Shown here: piece by piece, positions 31,501-38,363 of the stretch
How the letters are laid out: each line of letters starts with the position of its first letter
Position numbering within the stretch: position 1 is the first letter of the stretch
NCBI RefSeq assembly: GCF_904426505.1
Contig: NZ_CAJGBN010000003.1
Span: forward strand, 62,001 to 126,000
Reading direction: 5' to 3'
From: Rubrivivax sp. A210
GTDB lineage: Bacteria > Pseudomonadota > Gammaproteobacteria > Burkholderiales > Burkholderiaceae_C
Length of the DNA stretch: 64,000 nt
Translations under genes and position numbers: made by a program
Notes under the pieces: model-generated
What the model saw: the letters and a program-made list of their open reading frames with translations, nothing else
Told to the model about the DNA's origin: nothing
The model's database searches: none

Positions 31501-32044
31501 CTTCCGCCTCGGCATCCCGCCGCTGTCGGCAGCTGGCAATGCCAACTGCAGCCCGGCGTTCACGGCTCCCAAGGCCGCCAACCCGGCTGACCTGACCTGC
31601 TTCGGCTCGGTCACGAATGCCGGCGACCTGTTCAGCAACAGCCTCACCGCTGGTGCCGATCCTCAAGTGCCGGTGTTCAAGGCCACCGCGGGCCAGCAGT
31701 TCCGCATCGGCCTCGTGAACCCGAACTCGAGCAACCGTGGTACGACGTTCACGCTGCACGGCCACGTGTGGCCGCGCGATCCGTACCTGGCGCTCAACCG
31801 CAATGCCGCGGGCTTCCCGACCAACGCCAACATCGACAACGTCGCGTCGGTGGTCGTCGGCAACAACCCGATGCAGATGTACTTCGGCGCCCAGGAAAGC
31901 GTCATTGGTGGTGCTCACTACGTCATCAAGCCGACCACCGGCGCTGGTGGCAGTGACGCTGTCAAGGGCGACTACCTGATGCGTGACACCGCAGCCGCCA
32001 GCATGGGCGGCGGTGCCTGGGGCATCCTGCGCGTCGGTCCGTAA
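25589..32044 (+). CDS. mofA: Giant multicopper oxidase, MofA/MnxG type (putative manganese oxidase)
   Basis: This 2151-residue secreted protein starts at ATG 25589; the Sec signal ends GEASA near residue 48. Multicopper oxidase motifs are clear: the HxHxH string HLHNHQW at 564-570, and the type 1/type 3 signature at 615-626 with His615, Cys616, His617, His621 and axial Met626 (HCHxxxHxxxxM). Further pairs are His1031/His1033, His1141/His1143 and His2057/His2059, with His1491 and His1496 in between. The segment LDMPILNNRLGASNVNGLMY resembles the start of MofA and MnxG. Leptothrix MofA is about 1660 residues, so this is longer. N- and C-terminal cupredoxin regions repeat each other. Codons look biased as in highly expressed genes. 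Mn(II) oxidation is inferred from family and neighbours; oxidation of another metal or phenol is possible. Confidence 0.85.
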   Translation: MKQQDLPKEKRDGRGGSGLIRPSASAFALMMAASGIMLASGEASAAITCTRTITADVVALDMPILNNRLGASNVNGLMYALRQDVVDITTNKSEKAGGVLTAGNVKLRDDKRPRPLVLRVAAGDCLTVNLANMLKTLPNSRNFAIDRDGIGNDPNPVTPDGKPQITTSVDEQVLDRRVGFHANGMQLRTLGGILNDGSNVGANASSLVAVGATRTYNLYAEREQVYQVISHGALIGSDANQGNTANGLFGQVIVEPKGAKIYRNTVTEEELRLATRTAALVSASCPKLGAAVPGSTTLKYCTTLAGHPVINYEATYPNSAPWSTEGKGGKTILNMVQANKIVHSDVDAAIVGPNADGTFPASTYPLESIGKRNPTYPNRLDPFRDFAQVWHDEVANAQAYPGFYNFAGFQPPAGQPIDPLTTVFAYLLKGVRDKFMINYGSGGIGTEILSNRLGVGPSYDCLDCAYEEFFLTHFTVGEVAQLVDIPANAGLETITPQNVLNILLFLKNGTPALTPAEQQFVAALGPKATKAYYPDDPANINHSYIGDFVKFRNTHNGFEQHVFHLHNHQWLFNPNDDNSNYLDAQGIGPGMGYTYEIANGGSGNRNKSAGDAIYHCHFYPHFAQGMWYMWRIHDTMETGTKLAVSGNGFHTVPFALKDGTPAAGSRALPDGELTVGTPMVALVPLPGKGLAPMPAAGTTVVAVDRNGAAPGGTSSQTKLNYAAIAGADGKFGTADDVNPGYPFWVAGIACENGATCEEGIVGQRPSTPPLDMVTKDQAIAMTDAVTGVEPYKSYSAAMKANFINLAGDYHQMHGGLPRHALHGVAAGGQAAPTIAGIVSPVDLTKIMAKAKPVFYPEGGTDVERAAMAFHSRGNIASYKQTTAGAVSAATFRVNASPSVPGAVFSDPCQDDAGLPVASNGTNQWNSASYTTPLVSLPSGPFGSYTPRVYKGANIQYDAVLNKVGYHYPQQRIVSLWEDALPVIEKTKPGEPLVMRMNTFDCTMYHHTNLVPETFEMDDYQLRTPTDIIGQHIHLPKWDLTTTDGAANGWNYEDGTLSAGTVRERIHAINCFNGHAIDCHFGALPGPGTAAALHPEKHAFFPAAGPGNVDWMGARVTLQRWFADPMLNVQHVDRGLGIIFTHDHYGPSTFQQIGLYSTVLIEPSKSTWKHSETGNLLGCASPAGVAPFSPTDVGQAPRDQLPGGCRNDGGPTSWQAAIETTDLDGDNKNDSFREFYFEYTDFQHAYEAGVYVGAGTRGEQNGDFDEKAYLGFAPALQDLFYPDPSHAPADGLFPAFAPGAVQSDTFRFAIAPPLIKPIFPILPDLSVEKAVTMANGALSFAPVVNEEVPGKVRECIQRPCPTSIDFLEPGMFVVNYRNEPGSLRVFDPSKTGPDGKSGAQADGQAGDLAYVLSSTVVRAIPDLNRMPILGDVAAAPVQTSILPPTNMAVTTFPPHINIAGYEQKDPYTPMLRTYSGDRVRIKAQAGGDEEEHSVSIHGIKWLKTGSGHGRGVNSGWVNQSSGGISEQFTMASPVFMDFSQKAGTADYLYMMDAYQDGIWNGNWGLMRNYNTLQANLHALPNNVRPVQPFNRALFQSGDKAVCPLNAPVKTFNITAVAANLVLPAVPGVTITPTGDQVLRAGTPNLQLGQLPTGVALNTLHAGGPLTGTGTLVYNTRTTPVTGTAQGITVNETGPLHDPTGMMYVMSSDLDAAGKLKAGVKVEPLVLRVNAGDCVQVTLDNKLPAVASDLPNYNEFRHAVKRDRLHPEGSTHFGVNLIRPSSEVGFHTQLLEYDVTKSDGTNVGINPVQTVAPGAPARTYTFYAGDLRLAELPQVGNAAQFNLDAVLATAIEFGPVNALPADKLKQPQKGLFGEMVVHPRGATIAYPVAGSRATADITAPALAQSVTNLLTNTLPATTAQTYRDFGLVWQKMMNYRYASGNAVQNESEEGPGTPENAAHTVLNAANYGAEPTFFRLGIPPLSAAGNANCSPAFTAPKAANPADLTCFGSVTNAGDLFSNSLTAGADPQVPVFKATAGQQFRIGLVNPNSSNRGTTFTLHGHVWPRDPYLALNRNAAGFPTNANIDNVASVVVGNNPMQMYFGAQESVIGGAHYVIKPTTGAGGSDAVKGDYLMRDTAAASMGGGAWGILRVGP

Positions 32045-32056
32045 GCGTGCAGTCCT

Positions 32057-32076
32057 GCCGGGGGGCAACCCCCGGC
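32057..32076 (+). promoter_or_regulatory. 8-bp hairpin with GCAA tetraloop after the oxidase stop
   Basis: GCCGGGGG, GCAA, CCCCCGGC: a perfect stem with a GNRA loop, starting 12 nt after the oxidase stop codon. It has no U-tract and stands just before the terminator at 32084. It may protect the 3' end of the long oxidase mRNA. Confidence 0.6.
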
Positions 32077-32083
32077 CGGTGCA

Positions 32084-32121
32084 AATGGGTGCAGCTTTCA
32101 CGGCTGCACCCATTCTTCTTT
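32084..32121 (+). terminator. Rho-independent terminator after the multicopper oxidase gene
   Basis: A perfect 12-bp stem (AATGGGTGCAGC at 32084-32095 with GCTGCACCCATT at 32103-32114), a 7-nt loop and then CTTCTTT. It should stop most transcripts and leave the downstream genes at a lower level, unless they have their own promoter in 32122-32319. Confidence 0.8.
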
Positions 32122-32151
32122 GGCAAGAATCAAACGCTTTGCAGTGGAACT

Positions 32152-32237
32152 CCGGCATGCTTGCCGGCTCACACCGTGCGGTCAGCGCCAGCCGGGCATC
32201 CAGCCCCTGGCGCTGACCGGACGGTGCCCATGGCACC
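32152..32237 (+). other. Structured leader: 20-nt-arm hairpin and two smaller hairpins
   Basis: The main hairpin has arms at 32172-32191 and 32207-32226 that pair over 19 of 20 positions with one G-G mismatch; the 15-nt loop can form an inner GGGC/GCCC stem. A 6-bp hairpin (CCGGCA, TGCT, TGCCGG) precedes it at 32152-32167. Another (GGTGCC, CAT, GGCACC) overlaps its 3' arm at 32223-32237, so the two are mutually exclusive. No U-run follows. It lies 83 nt before the start of the propeller gene. Confidence 0.7.
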
Positions 32238-32319
32238 GCATGCATCGGCCCGATGTTGCGGCCACCCCCAATCAAGATCGGCGGCCTCCTTCGGCCGACC
32301 ACCGGTTCAAGGAGCGAGT

Positions 32320-34335
32320 GTGAATACAGGCAAGCGATGGTTCATCGCATGTGGCTTGGCGGCGGCGTGTGCGCTGGCCTTTGCCGCCGAGCAGACGGCG
32401 GCCCAGGCGGCCGCCACCAAGACGGCCGCCAGCAAGCTGGTGAAGGACGGGGTGGTGATCGACTTCGAGGCGCTGCCGCTCGAAGGCACCGAACTGATGG
32501 AGGGCATGCTGTCCGAGGTGCGTTTCAAGGTCACCGATGAGCGCACCGGCGCTCCGGTGCGCGGCAACCGCCCGGCGGCCTGGCTGGACGCCGGCGCCAA
32601 CCTGCAGGCCCAGGCCGGCGGTGCCCAGCGCGAATGCGTGCAGAAGATCGGCCTCTACCTCAAGGGCGCCGTCGGCATCCGGCCGCTGGTCGACATGAAC
32701 GGCTACTACCTGCTGGTGATGAATCGCGACGCCAGCATCACCGTCATCGACCCCATGGTCTCGATGGCCGGCCGCACCAGCACGCTCACCTCGGTGCAGC
32801 TGAAGGGGCCGCCGATCGACTGGGTCAACAACGGCGACCTCAAGCGCCTGTACGTCAGCATGCCCTCGGTCGGGCAGGTGGCGGTGGTCGACACCGAGTC
32901 CTTCAAGGTGGTGGCCGACATTGCCGCCGGCACCGATCCCACGCGCGTGGTGCTGCAGCCCGATGGGCGCTACCTGTGGGTCGGCAACAACCCGCGTGAC
33001 GGCAAGGATGGCGGCGTCACCGTCATCGACGTGCGCGACCAGAAGGTGGTGATGTCGGCCACCACCGGCCGCGGCCACCACGAAATCGCGCTGTCCAGCG
33101 ACAGCCGCACCGCCTTCGTCACCAACCGCGACGAGGGCACGGTCTCGGTGTTCGACACCGGCACGCTGAAGAAGACCAAGGACATCAAGGTCGGCGCGGT
33201 GCCGCTGTCGGTGGCCTATTCGGCGCTGTCACGCGCGGCCTATGTCTCCAACGGCAAGGACGGCACCATCACCGTCATCGACGGCAGCAAGCTCGAGACC
33301 GTGAAGACCATCCAGGCCAAGCCCGGCCTGGGGCCGCTGCGCTTTACCGCCGATGGCCGCTGGGGCATGGTGGTCAACACGCCCGAAGGCGTGGTCCACG
33401 TCATCGACCCGGGCTCCAACGAGATCATCCACAGCCCCAAGGTGCAGGAGCAGCCGTTCCAGGTCTCGTACACCCAGGGCTTCGCCTATGTCCGCAGCCT
33501 CGGCAGCGAGCGCGTGAGCATGATCAACCTCGGCTCGCTCGGTGTCGGCAAGGAGCCCATCGTGCAGAGCTTCGCCGCCGGCAGCTACGCGCCCAAGATG
33601 GGTGGCGACCTGCCGCTGGCCGATGCTGTGGTGGCGGGCCTGGGCGAGGCCGCCGCCTTCGTGGTGAGCCCGGCCGACAACGCGACCTACTTCTACATGG
33701 AAGGCATGAACGCGCCGATGTCGAGCTACCCCAGCCGTGGCAAGTTCGCGCGTGCGGTGACGGTGGTCGACCGCAGCCTGCGCGAAACCGAGCCGGGCGT
33801 GTTCTCGGGCCGCTTCCGCATGCCGGCGGCGGGCCACTTCGACGTCGCGCTCTCGCTCGAGCAGCCGCGCCTGGTGCATTGCTTCTCCACCGATGCCAAG
33901 GTCAACCCGGCGCTGGAAGTGCTGCGCCAGCGCGTCGGCGTCGAGTACCTGCCGCAGGCCCGCATGTTCAAGCCCAAGGATGTGGCCAATGTGCGCTTCC
34001 GCATCATCGAAGGCACGGGCGAGCCCAAGGCGGGCTTGAAGGATGTCATCGTGCGCTACTTCCTGGTGCCGGCTTCGGCGCCCAAGGACGTGATCGCCAA
34101 GGAGACTTCGGAGGGCGTCTACGAGGTGCCGGTTGAAGTGGCCGAGGCGGGCGCCTACTACGTTTACGTGAGCGTGCCTTCGCTGAAGCTGGGCTTCAAC
34201 GACAGCGGCTTCTTCAGCGTGATGGCGAGGCCCGACCCGGCGGCGGCCGCGGCACCGGCCGTGCCGGCAGCTCCGACCGCGGCGCCGGCCAAGGTGAAGC
34301 CGGCCAAGCCGGCCAAGCCGGTCAAGCAGGGCTGA
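32320..34335 (+). CDS. Secreted YncE/YVTN-type beta-propeller protein
   Basis: This 671-residue protein starts at GTG 32320, which has AAGGAG 5 nt upstream, and has a Sec signal (FIACGLAAACALAFA). Residues from about 120 to 400 form a propeller with repeated VAVVDTESFKVVADI, VTVIDVRDQKVV, VSVFDTGTLKKTKDI and ITVIDGSKLETVKTI units, as in YncE and cytochrome d1-like propellers. A C-terminal Ig-like region (VRFRIIEGTGEPKAGLKDV onward) and a Lys/Ala/Pro tail follow. No heme motif is present. It opens the accessory part of the oxidase operon. A scaffold, surface-binding or electron-transfer docking role is a guess; the fold is well supported. Confidence 0.85.
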   Translation: MNTGKRWFIACGLAAACALAFAAEQTAAQAAATKTAASKLVKDGVVIDFEALPLEGTELMEGMLSEVRFKVTDERTGAPVRGNRPAAWLDAGANLQAQAGGAQRECVQKIGLYLKGAVGIRPLVDMNGYYLLVMNRDASITVIDPMVSMAGRTSTLTSVQLKGPPIDWVNNGDLKRLYVSMPSVGQVAVVDTESFKVVADIAAGTDPTRVVLQPDGRYLWVGNNPRDGKDGGVTVIDVRDQKVVMSATTGRGHHEIALSSDSRTAFVTNRDEGTVSVFDTGTLKKTKDIKVGAVPLSVAYSALSRAAYVSNGKDGTITVIDGSKLETVKTIQAKPGLGPLRFTADGRWGMVVNTPEGVVHVIDPGSNEIIHSPKVQEQPFQVSYTQGFAYVRSLGSERVSMINLGSLGVGKEPIVQSFAAGSYAPKMGGDLPLADAVVAGLGEAAAFVVSPADNATYFYMEGMNAPMSSYPSRGKFARAVTVVDRSLRETEPGVFSGRFRMPAAGHFDVALSLEQPRLVHCFSTDAKVNPALEVLRQRVGVEYLPQARMFKPKDVANVRFRIIEGTGEPKAGLKDVIVRYFLVPASAPKDVIAKETSEGVYEVPVEVAEAGAYYVYVSVPSLKLGFNDSGFFSVMARPDPAAAAAPAVPAAPTAAPAKVKPAKPAKPVKQG

Positions 34336-34346
34336 CAGCCACTCCG

Positions 34347-34368
34347 CCCGGCGCCGTGTGGCGCCGGG
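34347..34368 (+). promoter_or_regulatory. 9-bp intercistronic hairpin
   Basis: CCCGGCGCC, GTGT, GGCGCCGGG: a perfect stem between the propeller and first SCO genes, without a U-tract. It is likely an RNA-stability or processing element and not a terminator. Confidence 0.55.
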
Positions 34369-34390
34369 CCTTCACAAGCCGGAACACGAG

Positions 34391-35026
34391 ATGAAGATAC
34401 ATGCACTGGCCCTTGCCGCGGGCCTGGTCGCGGCAGGGGCGGCCTTCGGGCCCGCCCGGGCCGCGGAAGACCATTCGCATCACCAGCACCAGGCCCAGGC
34501 CGAAGCGCCCAAGCCGGGTGCGGTCAAGGTGCGCTACGGCGATGCGCAGCTCTCCGACCAGTTTGGCCGCCAGCAACGCCTCAAGAGCGATGTCATCGGC
34601 GACCGCATCGTCGTGCTCGACTTTGTCTACACCACCTGCACCACGGTGTGCCCGGTGCTGACGGCCGCGCTGGCCCAAGTGCAGGCCGAGATCGGCGATG
34701 GCGATGACGTGCGCCTGGTGACCATCACCGTGGACCCGGCACGCGACACGCCGGCGCGCATGAAGGACTACGCCGACAAGCTGGGCGTGAAGCCGGGCTG
34801 GGTGTGGCTCACGGGCCCGACCGGCCGCGTCAATGAAGTGCTCAAGGGCTTCGGTGCCTATTCGGCCAGCTTCGAGGACCACCCGGCGCTGGTGCTGATT
34901 GGCGATGCCCGCACGGGCCAATGGACCCGCTTCTTCGGCTTCACCGACCCCAAGGTCCTGATCGCCAAGGTCCAGCAACTGCGCGCTGCGCGCACCGCCC
35001 CCATGCCCGCCGGGCACAAACACTGA
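34391..35026 (+). CDS. SCO1/SenC-family copper chaperone 1
   Basis: This 211-residue periplasmic protein has a signal (residues 1-25, ending ARAA) and a His-rich mature start (EDHSHHQHQ). The thioredoxin fold carries the SCO copper motif CxxxC at Cys83/Cys87 (TTCTTVCPV) and a later His in FEDHPALVLIG. SCO proteins deliver copper to cytochrome oxidase CuA or to other cuproenzymes. No cytochrome oxidase gene is nearby; the giant multicopper oxidase upstream is the obvious client. The His-rich N-terminus could add copper-binding capacity. Confidence 0.9.
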   Translation: MKIHALALAAGLVAAGAAFGPARAAEDHSHHQHQAQAEAPKPGAVKVRYGDAQLSDQFGRQQRLKSDVIGDRIVVLDFVYTTCTTVCPVLTAALAQVQAEIGDGDDVRLVTITVDPARDTPARMKDYADKLGVKPGWVWLTGPTGRVNEVLKGFGAYSASFEDHPALVLIGDARTGQWTRFFGFTDPKVLIAKVQQLRAARTAPMPAGHKH

Positions 35027-35038
35027 ACAGGGTTCGAC

Positions 35039-35716
35039 ATGAAGAAAAGCTTGCTGATGGCACTGCTGGCGCTGGCCTCCACCGGCGTCATCACCGGCGC
35101 CCAGGCGCACGAAAACCACGATGCCGCCAAGCCGGCGGGGGCTGCCGCGTCGGCCGCGCCCTCCACGGCGCTGGCCAAGCCCAAGCGCGACCCGCAGAAG
35201 TACTTCACCGACAGCGAGCTGTACACGCAGGACGGCCGCAAGGTGCGCTTCTACACCGACATGCTCAAGGGCCGCACGGTGGTGATCAACACCATCTACA
35301 CCAACTGCGCCGATGCCTGCCCGCTGATCACGCAGGCCATGAACGCCGTGCGCAGCAAGATCGGCCCCGCCTTCGGCAAGGATGTCTTCTTCATCACCAT
35401 CTCCTCCGACCCGGTGCGCGACACGCCGCAGGCGATGAAGCAGTACGCGGCCAAGCAGTCGGCCGACGTGCCGGGCTGGTTCTTCCTCACCGGCAAGAAG
35501 GCCGATGTCGACCTCGTGCTCAAGCGCCTGGGCCAGTGGAGCCAGGAGGTCGAATCGCATTCGACGCAGCTGATCGCCTGGAACTTCAAGACCGACCGTG
35601 GCCGCAAGATGATTCCCAACATGCCGCCCGATCTGCTGGCGGCGCAGATCTCGCTGCTCAGCGGCGGCGACGACCTGCTGCCGCTGCCCTCGCTCAACCC
35701 GCCGCGCTCGAACTGA
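35039..35716 (+). CDS. SCO1/SenC-family copper chaperone 2
   Basis: This 225-residue protein has a Sec signal ending AQA near residue 23, then a short His-containing start (HENHD) and an Ala-rich linker. The SCO motif is Cys90/Cys94 (TNCADACPL); SSDPVRDTP matches the family, and a His in VESHSTQL may be the third ligand. It is 12 nt downstream of the first SCO gene and clearly diverged from it, so the pair may divide the work between copper loading and thiol reduction, as other SCO pairs do. That division is inferred. Confidence 0.9.
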   Translation: MKKSLLMALLALASTGVITGAQAHENHDAAKPAGAAASAAPSTALAKPKRDPQKYFTDSELYTQDGRKVRFYTDMLKGRTVVINTIYTNCADACPLITQAMNAVRSKIGPAFGKDVFFITISSDPVRDTPQAMKQYAAKQSADVPGWFFLTGKKADVDLVLKRLGQWSQEVESHSTQLIAWNFKTDRGRKMIPNMPPDLLAAQISLLSGGDDLLPLPSLNPPRSN

Positions 35717-35721
35717 GCGCC

Positions 35722-37308
35722 ATGAAGCGCTCCGGTGCGAACCGCCCCGCCGGGTGGTGGCTGGCGGCCTTGTGCCTGCTCGCTGCCGCGGTGCAGGCGC
35801 AGCCGCTCACGCCCCAGGAAGAAGCCGGCAAGAAGGTCTATCTGGAGGGCGTCAGCCCCTCGGGCAAGCCGCTCAAGGCCTTTCTGGGTGCGCAGGAAAC
35901 GCCGGTCGAGGGTGCGACGCTGCCCTGCGGCAACTGCCATGGCGCCGACGGCCAGGGCCGGCCGGAAGGGGTGGTCAGGCCCAGCGACATCACCTGGAGC
36001 CAGCTGATCCGCTCGTACGGCCACCGTCACGACAACGGCCGCACCCACGGGCCCTACGACGAGAAGAGCTTTGCCGAATCACTGACCTACGGCACCGACC
36101 CGGCAGGCCAGCGGCTTGACCCGGCGATGCCGCGCTACCTGATGGCCATGGAGGACATGGCCTCGCTGGTGGCCTACCTCAAGCGCATCCAGTCCGACCT
36201 CGACCCCGGGCTGACGGCTGATCGCGTGCGCATCGGCACGCTGCTGCCGCGCAGTGGCCGCCTGGCCGAGGTGGGGCAGGCCATGGAGGCGGTGCTGCGT
36301 GCGCAGATCGAGGTGCTCAACGCCCGCGGCGGACTGGTCGGCCGCAAGATCGACCTGGTCGTGGCCGAGTACACCGAAGACCGTGCCACCGGCCTGAAGA
36401 ATGCCGAGGAGCTGTTCGCGGCCTCGCAGGTGTTCGCGGTGGTCAGCCCCATGACCTCGGGCCTGGAGCGCGAGACCGCGGCCCTGGCCGAGCGCCTGAA
36501 GGTGCCGGTGGTGGGGCCGTTCACGATGCGTACCCAGGCCGGCATGGACGTCAACCGCTACACCTTCTTCGTGCTGCCTGGGCTGCAGGAGCAGGCGCGC
36601 GTGCTGGCCGAGTTCGCCGCCACCCAGCTCAAGCTGACGGACCCGGTGGTCGCTGTCGTGCATCCGCAGGAGGACGGCATGGCCGAGGTTGCCGATGCCG
36701 CGGTGGCCGGCCTGCGCCAGCGTGGCTGGAACCGTTCGGTGGCGGTGCATTACCCCGCGGGCCGCATGCCGGCGCGCGACCTGGTGGCCAAGCTGCAGCA
36801 GTCCGGCGTGCAGGTGCTGATCTTCCTGGGCAGCGACGCCGAGATGGAGCAGCTGGGCACGAGCATCCGCGACGCCATCTGGACGCCCTATCTGCTGGCG
36901 CCGGGCGTGCGCGTGGGCCGCGCCGCGGTGAACCTGCCCACGACGCTGGGCAACCGCATCTTCCTGGCCTACCCGACCCGGCCGGCCGACATCACCAGCG
37001 CGGGGGCGGCCACGCTGGGCGCGTTCCAGCGCGGCGCCGGCCTGGGCGCGCGCCACCAGCCGGCGCAGGCCTCGACCTATGCCTCGCTGCTGGTGCTGGA
37101 AGAGGCGCTCAAGCGCGCCGGCCGCGACCTCAGCCGGGCCAAGCTGATCAATGCACTGGAAAACCTCTTCAGCTTCGAGACCACGGTGACGCCGGCGCTG
37201 TCCTACGGGCCCAACCGGCGCATCGGGGCCATGGGCGGCTACGTCGTCACGGTCGATCCGGGATCGCACAGCCTCAAGCCCGCCAGCGCCTACATCAGGA
37301 TCGAGTGA
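35722..37308 (+). CDS. Cytochrome c fused to an ABC-type periplasmic binding protein
   Basis: This 528-residue secreted protein has a Sec signal (1-26). The N-terminal mono-heme cytochrome c domain (about 27-155) has the heme site Cys69-x-x-Cys72-His73 (CGNCH) and a Met-rich segment (DPAMPRYLMAMEDM) suited to an axial Met. From about 163 a type I periplasmic binding domain follows (VRIGTLLPRSGRLAEVGQAM to LSYGPNRRIGAMGGY), of the amino-acid/urea-binding class. No transporter genes are linked. It starts 5 nt after the SCO2 stop. It may couple ligand sensing to electron transfer, or serve as electron acceptor for the oxidase, the role suggested for the heme protein MofC near Leptothrix mofA. 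That equivalence is inferred. Confidence 0.85.
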   Translation: MKRSGANRPAGWWLAALCLLAAAVQAQPLTPQEEAGKKVYLEGVSPSGKPLKAFLGAQETPVEGATLPCGNCHGADGQGRPEGVVRPSDITWSQLIRSYGHRHDNGRTHGPYDEKSFAESLTYGTDPAGQRLDPAMPRYLMAMEDMASLVAYLKRIQSDLDPGLTADRVRIGTLLPRSGRLAEVGQAMEAVLRAQIEVLNARGGLVGRKIDLVVAEYTEDRATGLKNAEELFAASQVFAVVSPMTSGLERETAALAERLKVPVVGPFTMRTQAGMDVNRYTFFVLPGLQEQARVLAEFAATQLKLTDPVVAVVHPQEDGMAEVADAAVAGLRQRGWNRSVAVHYPAGRMPARDLVAKLQQSGVQVLIFLGSDAEMEQLGTSIRDAIWTPYLLAPGVRVGRAAVNLPTTLGNRIFLAYPTRPADITSAGAATLGAFQRGAGLGARHQPAQASTYASLLVLEEALKRAGRDLSRAKLINALENLFSFETTVTPALSYGPNRRIGAMGGYVVTVDPGSHSLKPASAYIRIE

Positions 37309-37313
37309 GCACC

Positions 37314-38300
37314 ATGAACCTTGTCAGCCTGCGTGCGGGCCTGCTGGCCGCGACCCTGGCCCTGGCGGCCGGCCTGGCCCCGGCCCAGAACATCCCGGGC
37401 GTTGCCGCACGCGTCAACGGCACCGAAATCACCAATCTGCGGCTGGAGCGGCATTTCGAGGAGTACGCGAAGAACCAGCGCCGCAACATCACCACGATGA
37501 TCCAGCCGCGCGTCTACAAGAAGCTCAAGCGCGAGGCGCTGGACCAGCTGATCGAGCGCGAGGTGCTGTGGCAGGCGGCCAAGGCCGAGGGCATCGTCGC
37601 CGAGGACGCCGAGGTGCAGGCCGTGCTGCGCCAGATGGCCGAGCAGATGAAGGGCCGCGACTCCTTTGCGCGCAAGCTCGAGCAGGCCGGCTTCAACGAG
37701 AAGGACTACGCCGAGTACGTGCGGCAAGACTTGTCCGGCGCCAAGTTCCTGGTGCGCAAGTCATCGCAGGAGCCGGTGGTGGGCGACGACGAGGTCGAGG
37801 CCTTCTACAAGCAGAACATCCACCGCTACACCAAGCCCGAGGCGGCCAGGGCCAGCCACATCCTGATCAAGCTGGGCCCGCAGGCCTCGGCCGAGGAGCG
37901 CAGCGCGGCGCGCGTGCGCATCGACGAGTTGCGCTCCCGCATCCAGGCCGGCGCCGATTTCTCGGAGCTGGCGCGCGCACATTCGGCCGACAACTCGGCG
38001 CTCAATGGCGGCGACCTTGGCGAGGTGGCGCGCGGCCGCATGGTCAAGGCCTTCGAGGACGCGCTGTTCGCGCTGGCGCCGGGCCAGGTGTCCGAGGTCG
38101 TGGCCACGCCGTCCGGCCTGCACCTCATCAAGGCGGGTGCGGTGGTGCCGGCGGTGATCCAGCCGCTGGACGAGGCGAAGGACGGCATCCGCGCCAAGCT
38201 GCTGGCCGAGAAGCGCACCATGGTGGCGCGCGACCTGGTGGCCAGGCTCAAGGCCGCGGCCAAGGTCGAGACCCTGGTCAACCTGGGCAACAACGACTAG
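37314..38300 (+). CDS. Parvulin-type periplasmic peptidyl-prolyl isomerase (SurA/PpiC-like)
   Basis: This 328-residue protein has a Sec signal ending APAQ. A SurA-type N-terminal helical domain (about 25-170) is followed by one rotamase domain: ARASHILIKLGPQASAEERS, then ALNGGDLGEVARGRMVKAFEDA and SGLHLIKAG. It is a chaperone and prolyl isomerase for exported proteins. I chose ATG 37314; a GTG at 37305 overlapping the upstream stop is possible. It closes the oxidase operon. A PPIase gene (mofB) is also reported beside mofA of Leptothrix discophora, though of the FKBP class, so this may be a functional counterpart. Confidence 0.9.
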   Translation: MNLVSLRAGLLAATLALAAGLAPAQNIPGVAARVNGTEITNLRLERHFEEYAKNQRRNITTMIQPRVYKKLKREALDQLIEREVLWQAAKAEGIVAEDAEVQAVLRQMAEQMKGRDSFARKLEQAGFNEKDYAEYVRQDLSGAKFLVRKSSQEPVVGDDEVEAFYKQNIHRYTKPEAARASHILIKLGPQASAEERSAARVRIDELRSRIQAGADFSELARAHSADNSALNGGDLGEVARGRMVKAFEDALFALAPGQVSEVVATPSGLHLIKAGAVVPAVIQPLDEAKDGIRAKLLAEKRTMVARDLVARLKAAAKVETLVNLGNND

Positions 38301-38363
38301 GCAACGACCAGGGCTTCGGCGTCCCGCGCGCCCGCCGCGGCGGGTGCAGGGCGCGGGGGCCCT

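Noticed and set aside
32207..32226. Large hairpin at 32172-32226 as a simple terminator
   Set aside because: No U-tract follows and a proper terminator is already present at 32084; a regulatory or stability role fits better.
25463..32302. 2279-codon open frame on the minus strand opposite the multicopper oxidase
   Set aside because: It is the GC-driven shadow of the oxidase gene. Its translation is rich in Gly/Arg/His/Val without domains, while the plus strand carries exact copper motifs and a signal peptide.
38301..38363. Self-complementary CCCGCCGCGGCGGG between convergent genes as a terminator
   Set aside because: The loop would be too small and no T-run flanks it on either strand.
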